Origin: an uncultured Lactococcus sp.
GTDB taxonomy: Bacteria; Bacillota; Bacilli; Lactobacillales; Streptococcaceae
Length of the DNA stretch: 64,000 nt
Assembly (NCBI RefSeq): GCF_934191625.1
Contig: NZ_CAKPUG010000001.1
Coordinates: 124,001-188,000 of the forward strand
Direction of reading: 5' to 3'
Both the position numbers and the translations under genes were made by a program. Below, in pieces: positions 1-9,916 of the stretch (its first letter is position 1; the number at the start of each line of letters is the position of its first letter). Under the pieces are notes generated by a model. That model had not been told where the DNA came from. It saw only the letters and a list, made by a program, of their open reading frames with translations, and made no database searches.

Positions 1-963
1 CAAGGTGTACGTTGTAAAATTATCTCCGGAGATGATCCTGTGACAGTATCGGCAATTGCAAAGGCCGTTGCCTTACCCGATGCCGAGCAGTACATTGACG
101 CTAGTCAAATAAAAACAGAAACAGAACTAGAGCTTGCAGTAGAAAATTTCCAAATTTTTGGTCGTGTTTCTCCACAGCAGAAAAAAATGATGGTGCAATT
201 CCTTAAAAAACAGGGCCATACAGTAGCGATGACTGGAGATGGTGTTAATGATATTTTGGCCTTTAAAGAGGCAGACTGTTCGATTGCTATGCGTGAAGGA
301 AGTGAAGCAGCGAAGCAAACGGCTAATCTTATTTTGATGGATAATAACTTCTCAGCAATGCCCTATATCGTTAATGAGGGACGCCGTGTAATTAATAATT
401 TAACACGTACAGGCTCCTTGTTAATGGTTCGCATGATGTTTTCGATAGCTTTGACTGTTTTGACTTTATTTGCGGGAAGTATCTATCCTTTCGAGCCCAT
501 TCAGCTTACTGTTTTGACCGCATTTTTTGTAGGGATTCCCTCATTTTTCTTGAGTTTTGAATCCGATTTTTCAAAAGTTGAAGGTGATTTTTTGCGGACT
601 TTATTTGAGCGTGCATTTCCTGTTGGCTTCAGTATAGCAGTGGGCGCAATGCTTATTGGTATAACAGGGAGTGCCTTAGAAATTTCACATCCTGAACTTG
701 CAATGATGACTGTTCTCTTTTCTGCATGGAACTATGTTTTGATGCAACGTAAGATATTTTGGCCTGTTAAGCGTTATCGTTTATGGGTTTTCGCAATCAC
801 ACAACTCTCGTTTTTCGTGGCTTTAATTTGGGGTATAGATTTTCTTAACTTGGCGTGGCCGAGTCCGCTTCATTTTGCAATACTTATCCCATTTCTCATT
901 GTTGCACCTCTTGCACAATATTTACTCACAAGGGGAAGTCTACTCCTATTTAAAAAATTATAA
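1..963 (+). CDS. P-type cation ATPase, C-terminal part (5' end outside window)
   Basis: The reading frame is open from nt 1, so this is the last 320 residues of a longer protein. It starts in the nucleotide-binding domain with an SGDDP motif, followed by the hinge motif TGDGVND that closes the P domain of P-type ATPases. The phosphorylation motif DKTGT must lie upstream. After about residue 130 there are around six hydrophobic membrane segments. The text after the hinge (DCSIAM, NNFSAMPYIVNEGRR) resembles the CtpE-like branch of bacterial pumps, in which a calcium role is known for mycobacterial CtpE. The substrate here is not visible. The gene ends at a terminator and is a separate unit from rmlA. 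Confidence 0.88.
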   Translation, partial: QGVRCKIISGDDPVTVSAIAKAVALPDAEQYIDASQIKTETELELAVENFQIFGRVSPQQKKMMVQFLKKQGHTVAMTGDGVNDILAFKEADCSIAMREGSEAAKQTANLILMDNNFSAMPYIVNEGRRVINNLTRTGSLLMVRMMFSIALTVLTLFAGSIYPFEPIQLTVLTAFFVGIPSFFLSFESDFSKVEGDFLRTLFERAFPVGFSIAVGAMLIGITGSALEISHPELAMMTVLFSAWNYVLMQRKIFWPVKRYRLWVFAITQLSFFVALIWGIDFLNLAWPSPLHFAILIPFLIVAPLAQYLLTRGSLLLFKKL

Positions 964-985
964 TTGAAATATATGAAATAAAGGG

Positions 986-1013
986 TACTAGAGTATTACT
1001 TCTAGTATCTTTT
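986..1013 (+). terminator. Intrinsic terminator after the ATPase gene
   Basis: A 7-bp stem (TACTAGA with TCTAGTA, 8-nt loop) is followed by TCTTTT. It separates the ATPase gene from the polysaccharide locus. Confidence 0.7.
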
Positions 1014-1057
1014 ACTACCGCCTCAGGCAGAATTAGAGTGAAATAAAAGTAAAAATA

Positions 1058-1066
1058 TGCTATAAT
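1058..1066 (+). promoter_or_regulatory. Extended -10 promoter for the rml-rgp locus
   Basis: TGCTATAAT is a perfect -10 with the TGN extension, 48 bp before the rmlA start. No good -35 hexamer is present, which is usual for extended -10 promoters. It is the best candidate for driving the start of the polysaccharide locus. Confidence 0.65.
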
Positions 1067-1114
1067 TATGCTGATTAACTATAATAAAATAGAAGAAATA
1101 AAGTGAGGAACCTC

Positions 1115-1984
1115 ATGAAAGGGATTATTTTAGCAGGTGGATCAGGAACGCGTTTGTATCCACTGACTCGTGCAGCAAGTAAACAATTGATGCCCGTCTA
1201 TGATAAACCAATGATTTATTATCCATTATCTACACTGATGTTGGCTGGAATCAAAGATATTTTGATTATCTCAACACCAGAAGATACACCGCGTTTCCAA
1301 GAACTCTTGCAAGATGGTTCTGAATTTGGTCTAAATTTGCAGTATGCTGTTCAACCAAGTCCAGATGGTTTGGCTCAGGCCTTTATCATCGGCGAGGACT
1401 TTATTGGTGATGATTCAGTTGCTCTTATCTTGGGTGACAACATTTACCACGGACCAGGTATGTCTAAACTACTTCAAGCAGCCGCAGCTAAAGAAAAAGG
1501 AGCAACGGTATTTGGTTATCAAGTACCAGATCCAGAACGTTTTGGTGTTGTCGAGTTTGACAAAGACATGAATGCTGTTTCGATTGAAGAAAAACCTGAA
1601 GTACCAAAATCTGACTATGCTGTAACAGGTCTTTACTTCTATGATAATGATGTTGTTGAGATTGCTAAGAATATTAAGCCTTCACTACGTGGAGAATTAG
1701 AAATTACGGATGTGAATAAGACTTATCTTGAACGTGGAGACCTCTCTGTCGAACTTATGGGGCGTGGCTTTGCATGGCTTGATACAGGTACACACGAAAG
1801 CTTGCTTGAAGCAGCGCAATATATCGAAACAGTCCAACGTATGCAAAATGTTATGGTAGCTAACCTTGAAGAAATTGCGTGGCGTATGGGCTACATTTCG
1901 GAAGAAGCCGTACGTGAACTTGCACAACCGCTTAAGAAAAACGCATATGGTAAATATTTACTTAAATTGGTAGGTGATAAATAA
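1115..1984 (+). CDS. rmlA: Glucose-1-phosphate thymidylyltransferase
   Basis: RmlA joins dTTP and glucose-1-phosphate to give dTDP-glucose, the first step of dTDP-L-rhamnose synthesis in the cytoplasm. The 289-residue product has the nucleotide-binding motif [11 protein letters not shown] at residues 8-18, then [11 protein letters not shown], and the GDNIYHG and EKP motifs of the family. A GTG at 1103 would add four residues, but the GTGAGG around it is better read as the ribosome binding site of ATG 1115, which gives the standard N-terminus MKGIILAGG. Its stop codon touches the rmlC start, which indicates one operon. Confidence 0.96.
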   Translation: MKGIILAGGSGTRLYPLTRAASKQLMPVYDKPMIYYPLSTLMLAGIKDILIISTPEDTPRFQELLQDGSEFGLNLQYAVQPSPDGLAQAFIIGEDFIGDDSVALILGDNIYHGPGMSKLLQAAAAKEKGATVFGYQVPDPERFGVVEFDKDMNAVSIEEKPEVPKSDYAVTGLYFYDNDVVEIAKNIKPSLRGELEITDVNKTYLERGDLSVELMGRGFAWLDTGTHESLLEAAQYIETVQRMQNVMVANLEEIAWRMGYISEEAVRELAQPLKKNAYGKYLLKLVGDK

Positions 1985-2581
1985 ATGACGGATAATTTTT
2001 TTGGAAAAGAACTTGCAGCGCGTAAAATCGAAGCTATTCCAGGTATGTTAGAATTCGACATTCCGGTTCATGGTGATAATCGCGGCTGGTTTAAAGAAAA
2101 CTTTCAAAAAGAAAAAATGCTCCCACTTGGTTTCCCGGAAGAATTTTTCGCAGAAGGAAAATTACAAAACAACGTTTCTTTCTCACGTAAAAATGTTTTA
2201 CGTGGTTTACACGCAGAGCCATGGGACAAATACATTTCTGTAGCAGATGGTGGACGTGTTCTAGGCTCATGGGTAGATCTCCGCGAAGGTGAGAGTTTTG
2301 GGCATGTTTATCAGACAGTGATTGATGCCAGCAAGGGGATTTTTGTTCCTCGTGGTGTTGCTAATGGCTTCCAAGTTTTAAGTGAAACCGTTTCTTACTC
2401 CTACTTAGTGAATGATTATTGGGCCTTGGAACTTAAGCCAAAATATGCCTTTGTCAATTATGCTGATCCAACTTTAGGTATTGAATGGGAAGACCTAGCG
2501 CATGCTGAAGTGAGTGAAGCTGACAAAAATCATCCATTACTTGAAGATGTAGCTCCTCTGACCGCAGATTTACTCGGTTAA
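1985..2581 (+). CDS. rmlC: dTDP-4-dehydrorhamnose 3,5-epimerase
   Basis: RmlC epimerises C3 and C5 of dTDP-4-keto-6-deoxyglucose. The 198-residue length fits the cupin-fold family. The active-site histidine lies in the conserved LRGLHAEPWDKY stretch and the tyrosine region in VSYSYLVNDYW. The HAEPWDK form, in place of the enterobacterial HYQ form, is typical of the streptococcal RmlC branch. The start codon follows the rmlA stop directly, so translation is probably coupled. The order rmlA-rmlC-rmlB-rmlD is the usual lactic acid bacterial order. Confidence 0.95.
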   Translation: MTDNFFGKELAARKIEAIPGMLEFDIPVHGDNRGWFKENFQKEKMLPLGFPEEFFAEGKLQNNVSFSRKNVLRGLHAEPWDKYISVADGGRVLGSWVDLREGESFGHVYQTVIDASKGIFVPRGVANGFQVLSETVSYSYLVNDYWALELKPKYAFVNYADPTLGIEWEDLAHAEVSEADKNHPLLEDVAPLTADLLG

Positions 2582-2583
2582 AA

Positions 2584-2841
2584 ATGAAGGCAAAACATCT
2601 CAAAAGTAAAAAAATACTAGAGTTTTGGCAAGTGAGTAAGGAAAATGAGCAACCTGTATGGGTAAAGAAGTTCTTTGCTTCAGGTGGTTTTTCTTGGTTA
2701 AATGATAAAACATTACATATTATTAATACTGGTGGCTTGATCAAAATCAATGCTAATCAAGATGAATTTCTGGTGTTTAATGGCAAATATTTAAAAATTG
2801 TTACCGCGCAGAAATTCAAACAAGACTATCGCTTGCAATAA
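2584..2841 (+). CDS. Small hypothetical protein between rmlC and rmlB
   Basis: This 85-residue, lysine-rich protein starts 2 nt after rmlC and ends 21 nt before rmlB, so it is co-transcribed with the rhamnose genes. It has no signal peptide or membrane segment. The text (KILEFWQVSKEN, SWLNDKTLHIINTGGLIKINANQDEFLVFNGKYLKIV split over its length) suggests a small beta-rich fold. I do not recognise the family. It is not needed for dTDP-rhamnose synthesis as known. It has no strong ribosome binding site of its own, consistent with coupling to rmlC. Confidence 0.6.
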   Translation: MKAKHLKSKKILEFWQVSKENEQPVWVKKFFASGGFSWLNDKTLHIINTGGLIKINANQDEFLVFNGKYLKIVTAQKFKQDYRLQ

Positions 2842-3906
<1,065 letters not shown>

Positions 3907-3921
3907 GATAAAGGAATAAAT

Positions 3922-4818
3922 ATGATTTTAATTACTGGTGGAAATGGACAACTTGGTACCGAGTTACGCCATCTTCTCGATGAACGTGGCGTAAAATATT
4001 TTGCAGCAGATGTCAACGAGCTTGACATTACAGATAAAACAGCTGTGGATGCTTTCTTTGACAAAAATAAACCTGAATTGGTTTATCACTGCGCTGCCTA
4101 CACTGCTGTAGATAAAGCTGAAGATGAAGGCAAAGTCCTCAATGAAAAAATCAATGTTGACGGTACACGTCATGTAGCTGAGGCTGCTGCACGTGTTGGA
4201 GCAACACTTGTATATATTTCAACGGACTATGTTTTCAACGGTGATTTACCTGTTGGGCAAGAGTGGGAAGTTGATGCGCCTAAAGGCCCTGTTTCAGAAT
4301 ATGGACGTACAAAATTACTCGGGGAACAAGCAGTTGAAGCTTCTGGTGTCAAATTTTATACGATTCGTACAGCTTGGGTTTTTGGTAGCTATGGACCTAA
4401 TTTTGTTTTTACCATGCAAAATTTAGCAAAAACGCATGATACTTTGACAGTGGTAAACGACCAACATGGGCGTCCTACTTGGACCCGTACATTAGCAGAG
4501 TTTATGGTATATTTAGTTGACCAAAAAGCAGAAGCGGGTTATTATCACTTGACAAATGATGCTGCACCTGGCGAAGATGTGACATGGTTTGATTTTGCCA
4601 AAGAAATTTTGAAAGATACAGATACAGTTGTAAAACCTGTAGATTCAAGTAACTTCCCATCTGCCGCGAAACGACCATTTAACTCAACGATGAGTCTTGC
4701 TAAAGCGAAAGCTATAGGATTTAATATTCCGACATGGCAAGAAGCCCTGGCACAATTGCTAGTTAAAGGTGACTTAAGGGAAAATAAAGATAAAGTCAAA
4801 GGCGAAACAGCAAAATAA
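3922..4818 (+). CDS. rmlD: dTDP-4-dehydrorhamnose reductase
   Basis: RmlD makes dTDP-L-rhamnose by NAD(P)H-dependent reduction at C4. The 298-residue protein has GGNGQLG at residues 6-12, the STDYVF motif at about 100-105 and the catalytic YxxxK pair at Tyr127 and Lys131. The GGA-containing sequence AAGGAATAA precedes the ATG. This is the last gene of the rml block. A second, diverged RmlD is encoded at 56081-56950, colinear with this one through residue 131. Confidence 0.95.
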   Translation: MILITGGNGQLGTELRHLLDERGVKYFAADVNELDITDKTAVDAFFDKNKPELVYHCAAYTAVDKAEDEGKVLNEKINVDGTRHVAEAAARVGATLVYISTDYVFNGDLPVGQEWEVDAPKGPVSEYGRTKLLGEQAVEASGVKFYTIRTAWVFGSYGPNFVFTMQNLAKTHDTLTVVNDQHGRPTWTRTLAEFMVYLVDQKAEAGYYHLTNDAAPGEDVTWFDFAKEILKDTDTVVKPVDSSNFPSAAKRPFNSTMSLAKAKAIGFNIPTWQEALAQLLVKGDLRENKDKVKGETAK

Positions 4819-4855
4819 ACAAAGCATCCACAAATTTAGTAGATGATAAAAAACA

Positions 4856-4887
4856 GCGGAATTCTGTCTTTAAGGCAGAATTCTCGC
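4856..4887 (+). terminator. Hairpin between rmlD and rgpA, weak terminator or attenuator
   Basis: GCGGAATTCTG pairs with CAGAATTCTCGC with one bulged base, followed by only TTT. The U-tract is too short for a strong terminator, so partial read-through into rgpA is likely. It may set the ratio of rhamnose synthesis to rhamnan assembly transcripts. Confidence 0.45.
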
Positions 4888-4904
4888 TTTGAGAGGTTAA
4901 AAGT

Positions 4905-6080
4905 TTGCGATTGCAAACGTATGAAAACATGAAAAAACACATTTTTATTATTGGTAGCCGTGGGTTACCAGCAAAATATGGAGGGTTTGAGACTTTTGTA
5001 GAAGAGTTGGTTAAACACCAAAGTAATCAAAATATTAAATATCATGTGGCTTGTCAAAGCGAGAATTCAGGTATGGAAGCTGTGGATGGACACTTTGATT
5101 ATCTAGGGGCAGATTGCTTTGTCATTAATGTACCGAGTATTGGACCAGCGCGTGTGATTGCTTATGATGTACTGGCAATTAATGCAGCCCTTAAACAAAT
5201 TAAAGAAGAACAAATTATTGAGCCAATCTTTTATATATTGGGAAATACAATAGGGGGTATAATCGGGCACTACGCTCATAAAATCCATAAGATTGGCGGG
5301 AAGGTTCTCGTAAATCCAGATGGACTTGAGTGGAAGCGAACCAAGTGGCCAAAACCTGTACGCCGCTATCTCAAGCATGCGGAGAAAAAAATGGTCCGTT
5401 GTGCGGATATGATTATCAGTGACAATCAAGGTATACTTGATTATTTACGTGCAGAATATGGCCAAGTTAAGAGTGAAGTCATTGCTTATGGCACTGAGAA
5501 GTTCAATTCAAATTTGACAGAATCAGAAACTCTGGTAAAATATAAAACTAGTGATTATTATTTGGTTGTAGGACGATTTGTACCGGAAAATAATTATGAA
5601 TTACTCATACGACACTTTATGGAAAGTCGTACAAAGAAGGATTTAGTGATTATTACTAATCACGAAGGAAATCCTTACTATGAAGAACTTCGTGCTAAGA
5701 CAAATTTTGACAAAGATCCACGAATCAAATTTGTGGGCACAGTTTATAATCAAAATGAATTGCGTTTTATCCGCGAGCGGGCTTTTGCTTACTTGCATGG
5801 TCATGAGGTGGGTGGAACGAATCCAGGTCTTCTTGAAGCCATGTGGTCGACTCCAGTCAATGTCGTCCTAGGTGTAAATTTTAATCGGATGACTGCGGGA
5901 GATTCCGTCATCTATTTCGATAAAGAAAACCTTTCAAACGTGCTTTCTGAAGTTGAAAAAATAACAACTGTTGCACGGCAAGATTTACAAAACAAAGCAA
6001 GACGACTTATTGAAGAAAAATATACATGGGAACACATTTGTGCCCAATATGAAGCCTTATTTACAAAAATAAGCGACTGA
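4905..6080 (+). CDS. rgpA: Rhamnan-initiating rhamnosyltransferase, RgpA/GacB type
   Basis: The 391-residue cytoplasmic protein has an N-terminal DUF1972 region (IIGSRGLPAKYGGFETFVEEL) and a GT4-type C-terminal half (VVGRFVPENNYELLI, GGTNPGLLEAM). In group A streptococcus the relative GacB adds the first L-rhamnose to lipid-linked GlcNAc, and the same role is inferred here. I chose TTG 4905 because GAGAGG lies 8 nt before it. ATG 4929 (MKKHIFIIGSRG) would look like relatives but has no binding site at the right distance. It starts the rhamnan module after the rml genes. Confidence 0.9.
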   Translation: MRLQTYENMKKHIFIIGSRGLPAKYGGFETFVEELVKHQSNQNIKYHVACQSENSGMEAVDGHFDYLGADCFVINVPSIGPARVIAYDVLAINAALKQIKEEQIIEPIFYILGNTIGGIIGHYAHKIHKIGGKVLVNPDGLEWKRTKWPKPVRRYLKHAEKKMVRCADMIISDNQGILDYLRAEYGQVKSEVIAYGTEKFNSNLTESETLVKYKTSDYYLVVGRFVPENNYELLIRHFMESRTKKDLVIITNHEGNPYYEELRAKTNFDKDPRIKFVGTVYNQNELRFIRERAFAYLHGHEVGGTNPGLLEAMWSTPVNVVLGVNFNRMTAGDSVIYFDKENLSNVLSEVEKITTVARQDLQNKARRLIEEKYTWEHICAQYEALFTKISD

Positions 6081-6101
6081 AACCGAAAGAGGCCTCTCAA
6101 C

Positions 6102-7043
6102 ATGCCCAAAGTTAATATTTTAATGTCAACTTATAACGGTGAAAAGTTTGTCGCTGAGCAAATTGAAAGCATTCAGAAACAAACTTTTCAAGATTGGAAC
6201 CTGATTATTCGAGACGATGGATCCAAAGATGAAACCGTTAAAATAGTCGAGCATTTTGCCAGTGAAGACCATCGAATTAAAGTAATTAAAGCTCAAAACG
6301 TTGGTGTAATTCAATCTTTTTATCAATTGGTGAAAACTGACATTGCTGATTACTATTTTTTTGCTGATCAAGACGATTACTGGCTACCGGAAAAATTGGA
6401 TATTATTCTGGCAGAAGCAAAAAAGCATAATAGTAATATTCCGACGATGTACTACACAGATCTAAAGATTGTTGATAAAAATCTTAATATCTTATCAGAA
6501 AGCATGATTCGTAGCCAATCCGATCATGCTAATACAGAACTAGTTCAAGAACTCACAGAAAATACTGTTACTGGTGGTGCTAGCATGATTAATCATGCTT
6601 TAGCAGAAGAATGGCAAACCACTGAGGATGTCATCATGCATGACTGGTATTTAGCTCTTCTAGCTACAGCAATAGGAGAATTGGTTTACATTGATTTACC
6701 GACACACCTTTACCGCCAGCATGATGCGAATGTGCTGGGGGCAAGGACTTGGACGAAGCGGATGAAAAAATGGTTACGACCACATCTTTGGTTTGAAAAG
6801 TATTGGTGGCTTATTGAATCTAGTCAAAAGCAAGCTCAAAAACTTCTGACAGAGAAACTGGATAAGTTGTCCTTTTCGAACAAGGAGCTTATTCAAGCCT
6901 ATGTTAATTTGCTCCATATGCCCAAGGAAAAGCGACGTCTAACACTCAATCAGTACAAGTTACGAAAGAATAAAAGTTTCCACACTAAAATCTTTCGTAC
7001 TCTGATTCTTACAAAATTTGCATATAAAGGAAAAAATAAATGA
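6102..7043 (+). CDS. rgpB: Rhamnosyltransferase, GT2 family, RgpB type
   Basis: A GT-A fold glycosyltransferase of 313 residues begins with NILMSTYNGEKFVAEQIESI, then DDGSKDET and ADQDDYW, the nucleotide-sugar and metal-binding motifs. RgpB homologues extend the rhamnan backbone with L-rhamnose on the lipid carrier at the inner membrane face. It overlaps rgpC by ATGA, showing translational coupling. The C-terminus is basic (KLRKNKSFHTKIFRTLILTK), which probably touches the membrane. Confidence 0.9.
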   Translation: MPKVNILMSTYNGEKFVAEQIESIQKQTFQDWNLIIRDDGSKDETVKIVEHFASEDHRIKVIKAQNVGVIQSFYQLVKTDIADYYFFADQDDYWLPEKLDIILAEAKKHNSNIPTMYYTDLKIVDKNLNILSESMIRSQSDHANTELVQELTENTVTGGASMINHALAEEWQTTEDVIMHDWYLALLATAIGELVYIDLPTHLYRQHDANVLGARTWTKRMKKWLRPHLWFEKYWWLIESSQKQAQKLLTEKLDKLSFSNKELIQAYVNLLHMPKEKRRLTLNQYKLRKNKSFHTKIFRTLILTKFAYKGKNK

Positions 7044-7849
7044 ATTTCTTCAGCCGTAGAAATCAAATTCTACTTAAAGAACTGATTAAAACAGACTTCA
7101 AACTTAGATATCAAGGGAGCGCTATTGGTTATTTATGGTCAATCCTCAAACCCGTAATGCTCTTTTTGATTATGTATCTTGTATTTGTACGTTTCATGCG
7201 TTTTGGTGAAGGAACACCTCACTTTGCCGTGGCTCTGCTCTTAGGGATAACCATTTGGAATTTCTTCGGTGAAACAACGGGGATTGGAATGCTCTCGGTC
7301 GTTAGCCGAGGGGATATGCTTCGAAAAGTGAACTTTTCAAAATCAGTTATTGTTTTCTCAGTTGCTGTCAACGCTTTTATTAATTTGATGATTTCACTTG
7401 CTGTAGTGACTGTCTTTGCCTTAATTAATGGCGTTCAGATGTCCTGGACAGTTGTTTTTGTCGTTCCACTCTTGCTAGAACTTATCCTTTTTACTACAGG
7501 GATTTCCTTCATACTCGCTACATTTTTTGTCTATTTTAGAGATTTGGGTCCTATTTGGGAAGTTGTTATGCAAGCTGGATTTTATGGTACGCCCATCATT
7601 TATCCCATCACCCAAATTTCGACCAATCATCTTACTGTAGCAAAATATCAAATGCTGAACCCGATGGCCCAAATTATTCAAGATATGCGCTATGTGCTCA
7701 CTTTTAGTAATAATACGAATCCGACCTTATGGCAACTTTGGGATAATTCATTCGTAATTGCTATCCCTTATGTTCTTTCCGTCCTTGTTTTTGGTTTAGG
7801 ATTGTGGGTATTCAATAAAAATTCGAATAAATTTGCGGAAATTGTTTAA
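7040..7849 (+). CDS. rgpC: Rhamnan ABC exporter, membrane subunit
   Basis: This is the 269-residue permease of a Wzm-type ABC-2 exporter. It has an N-terminal cytoplasmic helix (LLKELIKTDFKLRYQGSAIGYLW), which is the family signature, and about six membrane segments. With RgpD it moves lipid-linked rhamnan across the membrane. Its start overlaps the rgpB stop and rgpD follows 10 nt later. Confidence 0.93.
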   Translation: MNFFSRRNQILLKELIKTDFKLRYQGSAIGYLWSILKPVMLFLIMYLVFVRFMRFGEGTPHFAVALLLGITIWNFFGETTGIGMLSVVSRGDMLRKVNFSKSVIVFSVAVNAFINLMISLAVVTVFALINGVQMSWTVVFVVPLLLELILFTTGISFILATFFVYFRDLGPIWEVVMQAGFYGTPIIYPITQISTNHLTVAKYQMLNPMAQIIQDMRYVLTFSNNTNPTLWQLWDNSFVIAIPYVLSVLVFGLGLWVFNKNSNKFAEIV

Positions 7850-7859
7850 GGAGGAAAGA

Positions 7860-9020
7860 ATGTCAGAAGTAGCAGTAAAAATAGATCATGTAAGTAAATA
7901 CTTCCGCCTCCCCACTGAAGCAAGTACGAGTCTACGTACAACTTTGGTCAATCGCATGCGAGGCATTAAAGGATATAAGGAACAACATGTTCTCAAAGAT
8001 ATTGACTTTACCGTTGAAAAAGGTGACTTTTTTGGAATTGTTGGTCGTAACGGTTCAGGTAAATCAACACTTTTAAAGATTATCTCTCAAATATATACAC
8101 CAGAAAAAGGAACGGTTACCGTTAATGGGAAACTGGTCAGTTTTATTGAGCTTGGTGTCGGCTTTAATCCAGAACTTACAGGTAAAGAGAATGTTTACCT
8201 TAATGGCGCAATGCTTGGCTTTTCCACTGAAGAAATCGATCAGATGTATGATGACATTGTTGAATTTTCTGAACTTCATGAATTTATGAACCAAAAGTTA
8301 AAGAATTACTCGAGTGGTATGCAAGTGAGATTGGCTTTTTCTGTCGCAATTAAGGCTAAAGGTGATGTACTTGTTCTTGATGAAGTCCTTGCTGTGGGAG
8401 ATGAAGCCTTTCAACGTAAATGTAACGATTATTTCTTAGAACGCAAAGCATCAGGTAAAACAACAATATTAGTCACTCATGATATGAATGCTGTACAAAA
8501 ATATTGTAATAAAGCTATTTACATTAAAGAAGGGGTTGTTGAGAAAGGGAATATTCAGGATATTACCAATAAGTATTCTGAAGATAATCTTGCTAGAAAT
8601 AATACAACTGTTGGAGAAGAAGAAACAGTTGCGGCAAAAATTGCAATCGAACCCTTATCTCCTCTTTCGCTTTCAAAGCCAGAAGATAAGTTTATTGCAA
8701 AATTTAATGTTCAACTTTTTGATAAAACATTGAATAAATCAGATTTGTTTATCTCCTATAGTTTACATGATGTGAAGCGTGGTGGAGTAGTGTATGACAG
8801 TGGCTCAATGCCAATGCATATGGTAGATATTGTGGAGATTCCAATGAAGAATTTCCATAATACTGAGTTCGGTTTAGTAGCAACTATACGATTAAAGCAA
8901 CGCGTGGCAGAGGATGGCTTTGTTGAAACAGAACTTCTTACTGCTTCGCCAATGCTCAGCTTCGTTTACCGTGATTCTTCAGATAAACGCACTTACGGAC
9001 TTTTAAAAGAAATCAAATGA
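7860..9020 (+). CDS. rgpD: Rhamnan ABC exporter, ATPase subunit with C-terminal extension
   Basis: The 386-residue ATPase has Walker A GRNGSGKST (residues 62-70), signature YSSGMQ (150-155) and Walker B VLVLDE (170-175). Residues from about 250 to the end form an extra domain, as in Wzt proteins whose C-terminal domain binds the glycan before export. ATG 7860 is preceded by a perfect AAGGAGG; an in-frame TTG at 7833 lies inside rgpC and would place that site inside the gene. It overlaps the next gene by ATGA. Confidence 0.94.
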   Translation: MSEVAVKIDHVSKYFRLPTEASTSLRTTLVNRMRGIKGYKEQHVLKDIDFTVEKGDFFGIVGRNGSGKSTLLKIISQIYTPEKGTVTVNGKLVSFIELGVGFNPELTGKENVYLNGAMLGFSTEEIDQMYDDIVEFSELHEFMNQKLKNYSSGMQVRLAFSVAIKAKGDVLVLDEVLAVGDEAFQRKCNDYFLERKASGKTTILVTHDMNAVQKYCNKAIYIKEGVVEKGNIQDITNKYSEDNLARNNTTVGEEETVAAKIAIEPLSPLSLSKPEDKFIAKFNVQLFDKTLNKSDLFISYSLHDVKRGGVVYDSGSMPMHMVDIVEIPMKNFHNTEFGLVATIRLKQRVAEDGFVETELLTASPMLSFVYRDSSDKRTYGLLKEIK

Positions 9021-9907
9021 TCCCAAAAAAGAAAATCAAACTATATTCATGGAAAGCACCTGGTGGTAAACCTAACTTTGGTGATGAACTTGGTCCGGAA
9101 ATTATCCAAAACCTCTTCTCTTACATCGAAGTGGTTTATGAACCAGATATTAGAAAAGCTGACCTGCTCTCTGTTGGGAGTCTCTTACATATTCTACTTG
9201 ATTTAGAATATAATCGACCAATAAAAAAGGTCCATATCTGGGGCACTGGTACAATCTACCCCCTTCAAGCAGAGGTAGGTTCTATCAAAGAGACATACCC
9301 TTTACATAAATTTTCTGACCTTAATTTCTCAAAGATAAAATTTCATGCGGTACGTGGAAAGCTTACGCAAGAAGATTTGAAGTTACCCCCACTTCCACTC
9401 GGAGACCCAGGACTTCTGGTTAATAAAGTTTATCAAGAGAGCCTAAACAAGGAAGATAAAATAGGGATTATTCCTCACTTTGAGGAAGCAGACCATCCTT
9501 TTATTCAAAAATTGGCTACCGATCCTAGGTTTAAAATTATTGATGTATTGCGTGCCCCGCAAGCAGTAATCACGGATGTCACCTCTTGTAAACTTGTTTT
9601 TTCTTCTTCACTTCATGGGCTAATCGTGGCCGACAGCTTTAAAATTCCTAACCTGCACATGAATCTCTCAGACAGACTTGTTGGGGGGGATTTCAAATTT
9701 GAAGATTATTATTCAGCAATAGGCAAAGAGCATAAGTTGGCTGATTTGGACTTGATGTTAAATCAAGATTACCATGAACAACAAATTATTGAATATCTTC
9801 CTATCCGCTGCTTAGAAGAAAAACAAGAAGCTTTATTAAAAGCCTTCCCGTATAGAAGAACAAACTACATTTATTCATTATTAGCTAAACTAAAAATCAT
9901 TTCATAA
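9017..9907 (+). CDS. Polysaccharide pyruvyl transferase family protein (first of two)
   Basis: PF04230-type enzymes move pyruvate from phosphoenolpyruvate to a sugar as a ketal. The 296-residue protein shows the family text NFGDELGPEII near the N-terminus, WGTGTIYP in the middle, LGDPGLL and the C-terminal SSSLHGLIVADSF. This combination resembles the ExoV/GumL-like branch. Its ATGA overlap with rgpD places it in the rhamnan export operon, so the exported polymer is the likely acceptor, though this is inference. PF04230 members with other roles exist. Confidence 0.82.
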   Translation: MIPKKKIKLYSWKAPGGKPNFGDELGPEIIQNLFSYIEVVYEPDIRKADLLSVGSLLHILLDLEYNRPIKKVHIWGTGTIYPLQAEVGSIKETYPLHKFSDLNFSKIKFHAVRGKLTQEDLKLPPLPLGDPGLLVNKVYQESLNKEDKIGIIPHFEEADHPFIQKLATDPRFKIIDVLRAPQAVITDVTSCKLVFSSSLHGLIVADSFKIPNLHMNLSDRLVGGDFKFEDYYSAIGKEHKLADLDLMLNQDYHEQQIIEYLPIRCLEEKQEALLKAFPYRRTNYIYSLLAKLKIIS

Positions 9908-9916
9908 GGAGAAAAA

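Noticed and set aside
1103..1117. GTG 1103 as the rmlA start
   Set aside because: It overlaps the likely binding site and gives extra residues not seen in RmlA. ATG 1115 fits the family.
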